The position numbers and the translations under genes were made by a program. From Ephydatia muelleri (taxonomy: Eukaryota; Porifera; Demospongiae; Spongillida; Spongillidae): 64,000 nucleotides of DNA. This document shows, piece after piece, positions 63,999 to 64,000 of this stretch; the stretch's first letter is position 1, and the number at the start of each line of letters is the position of its first letter. The DNA lies in contig JABACO010000022.1 of assembly GCA_013339895.1 (NCBI GenBank), positions 6,935,451 through 6,999,450 on the forward strand, written 5' to 3'. The notes under the pieces are model-generated. The model made no database searches, had not been told where the DNA came from, and worked only from the letters and a program-made list of their open reading frames with translations.

Positions 63999-64000
63999 CA

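Overview
This is eukaryotic, animal nuclear DNA: genes are split into many small exons with GT-AG introns, there are AATAAA signals, and introns are filled with (CA)n, (CCCT)n, (GAT)n and other satellites. The gene set (class IA PI3-kinase p110, MFSD8/CLN7, PAN3, protein-only RNase P, ALG11, low-molecular-weight tyrosine phosphatase, an intronless-looking GABA-B-type receptor) and very short intergenic gaps suggest an early-branching animal, most likely a demosponge. That placement is inference; no taxon-specific marker was tested.

Region 1 (1-32 kb) is a dense block of conserved host genes. ALG11 (partial, minus) lies 33 bp downstream of an LMW-PTP gene (minus). PAN3 (plus, about 15 exons, 3256-11017) and PRORP (plus, 6 exons, 11737-14727) follow. 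MFSD8 (minus, 10 exons, 15420-21104) converges on PRORP and is head-to-head, 157 bp apart, with a class IA PI3K p110 gene (plus, 18 exons, 21262-31711, 1054 codons intact). I rebuilt the exons from splice sites, phase continuity and family similarity. PRORP, MFSD8 and PI3K read cleanly end to end. ALG11 and PAN3 carry single-base frameshifts, which may be assembly errors or real lesions.

Region 2 (33.97-42.59 kb) is the most interesting part: an 8.6-kb mobile element bounded by nearly identical inverted repeats of about 650 bp and a 4-bp GCAT direct repeat. It carries two intact multi-exon plus-strand genes: an rve/DDE-type integrase (10 exons, D, D and E visible) and, 111 bp downstream, a 526-residue protein with an unrecognised N-terminal half and a TKL-like protein kinase domain. 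Its right half holds two tandem, inverted, decayed copies of integrase exon 5 and neighbouring sequence. It looks like a recently active DNA transposon carrying a kinase as cargo.

Region 3 (43.5-56.9 kb) is nested repeat DNA. An older inverted-repeat structure of about 12.8 kb has its left arm split by a 3.85-kb insertion. That insertion holds fragments of a gene resembling the RAG1 N-terminal zinc/RING region (N-RAG type), a hAT-like MITE and a P-element-type transposase fragment. Inside the large structure are triplicated satellite blocks, a dead mariner/Tc1-type transposase and a 792-bp foldback palindrome; a second foldback lies just outside.

Region 4 (57.3-64 kb) has a GABA-B-type class C receptor with three frameshifts (minus), then sequence without recognisable genes, with a MITE-like end, short tandem repeats and a foldback at the right edge. 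No rRNA, tRNA, CRISPR array or prokaryotic operon was seen.
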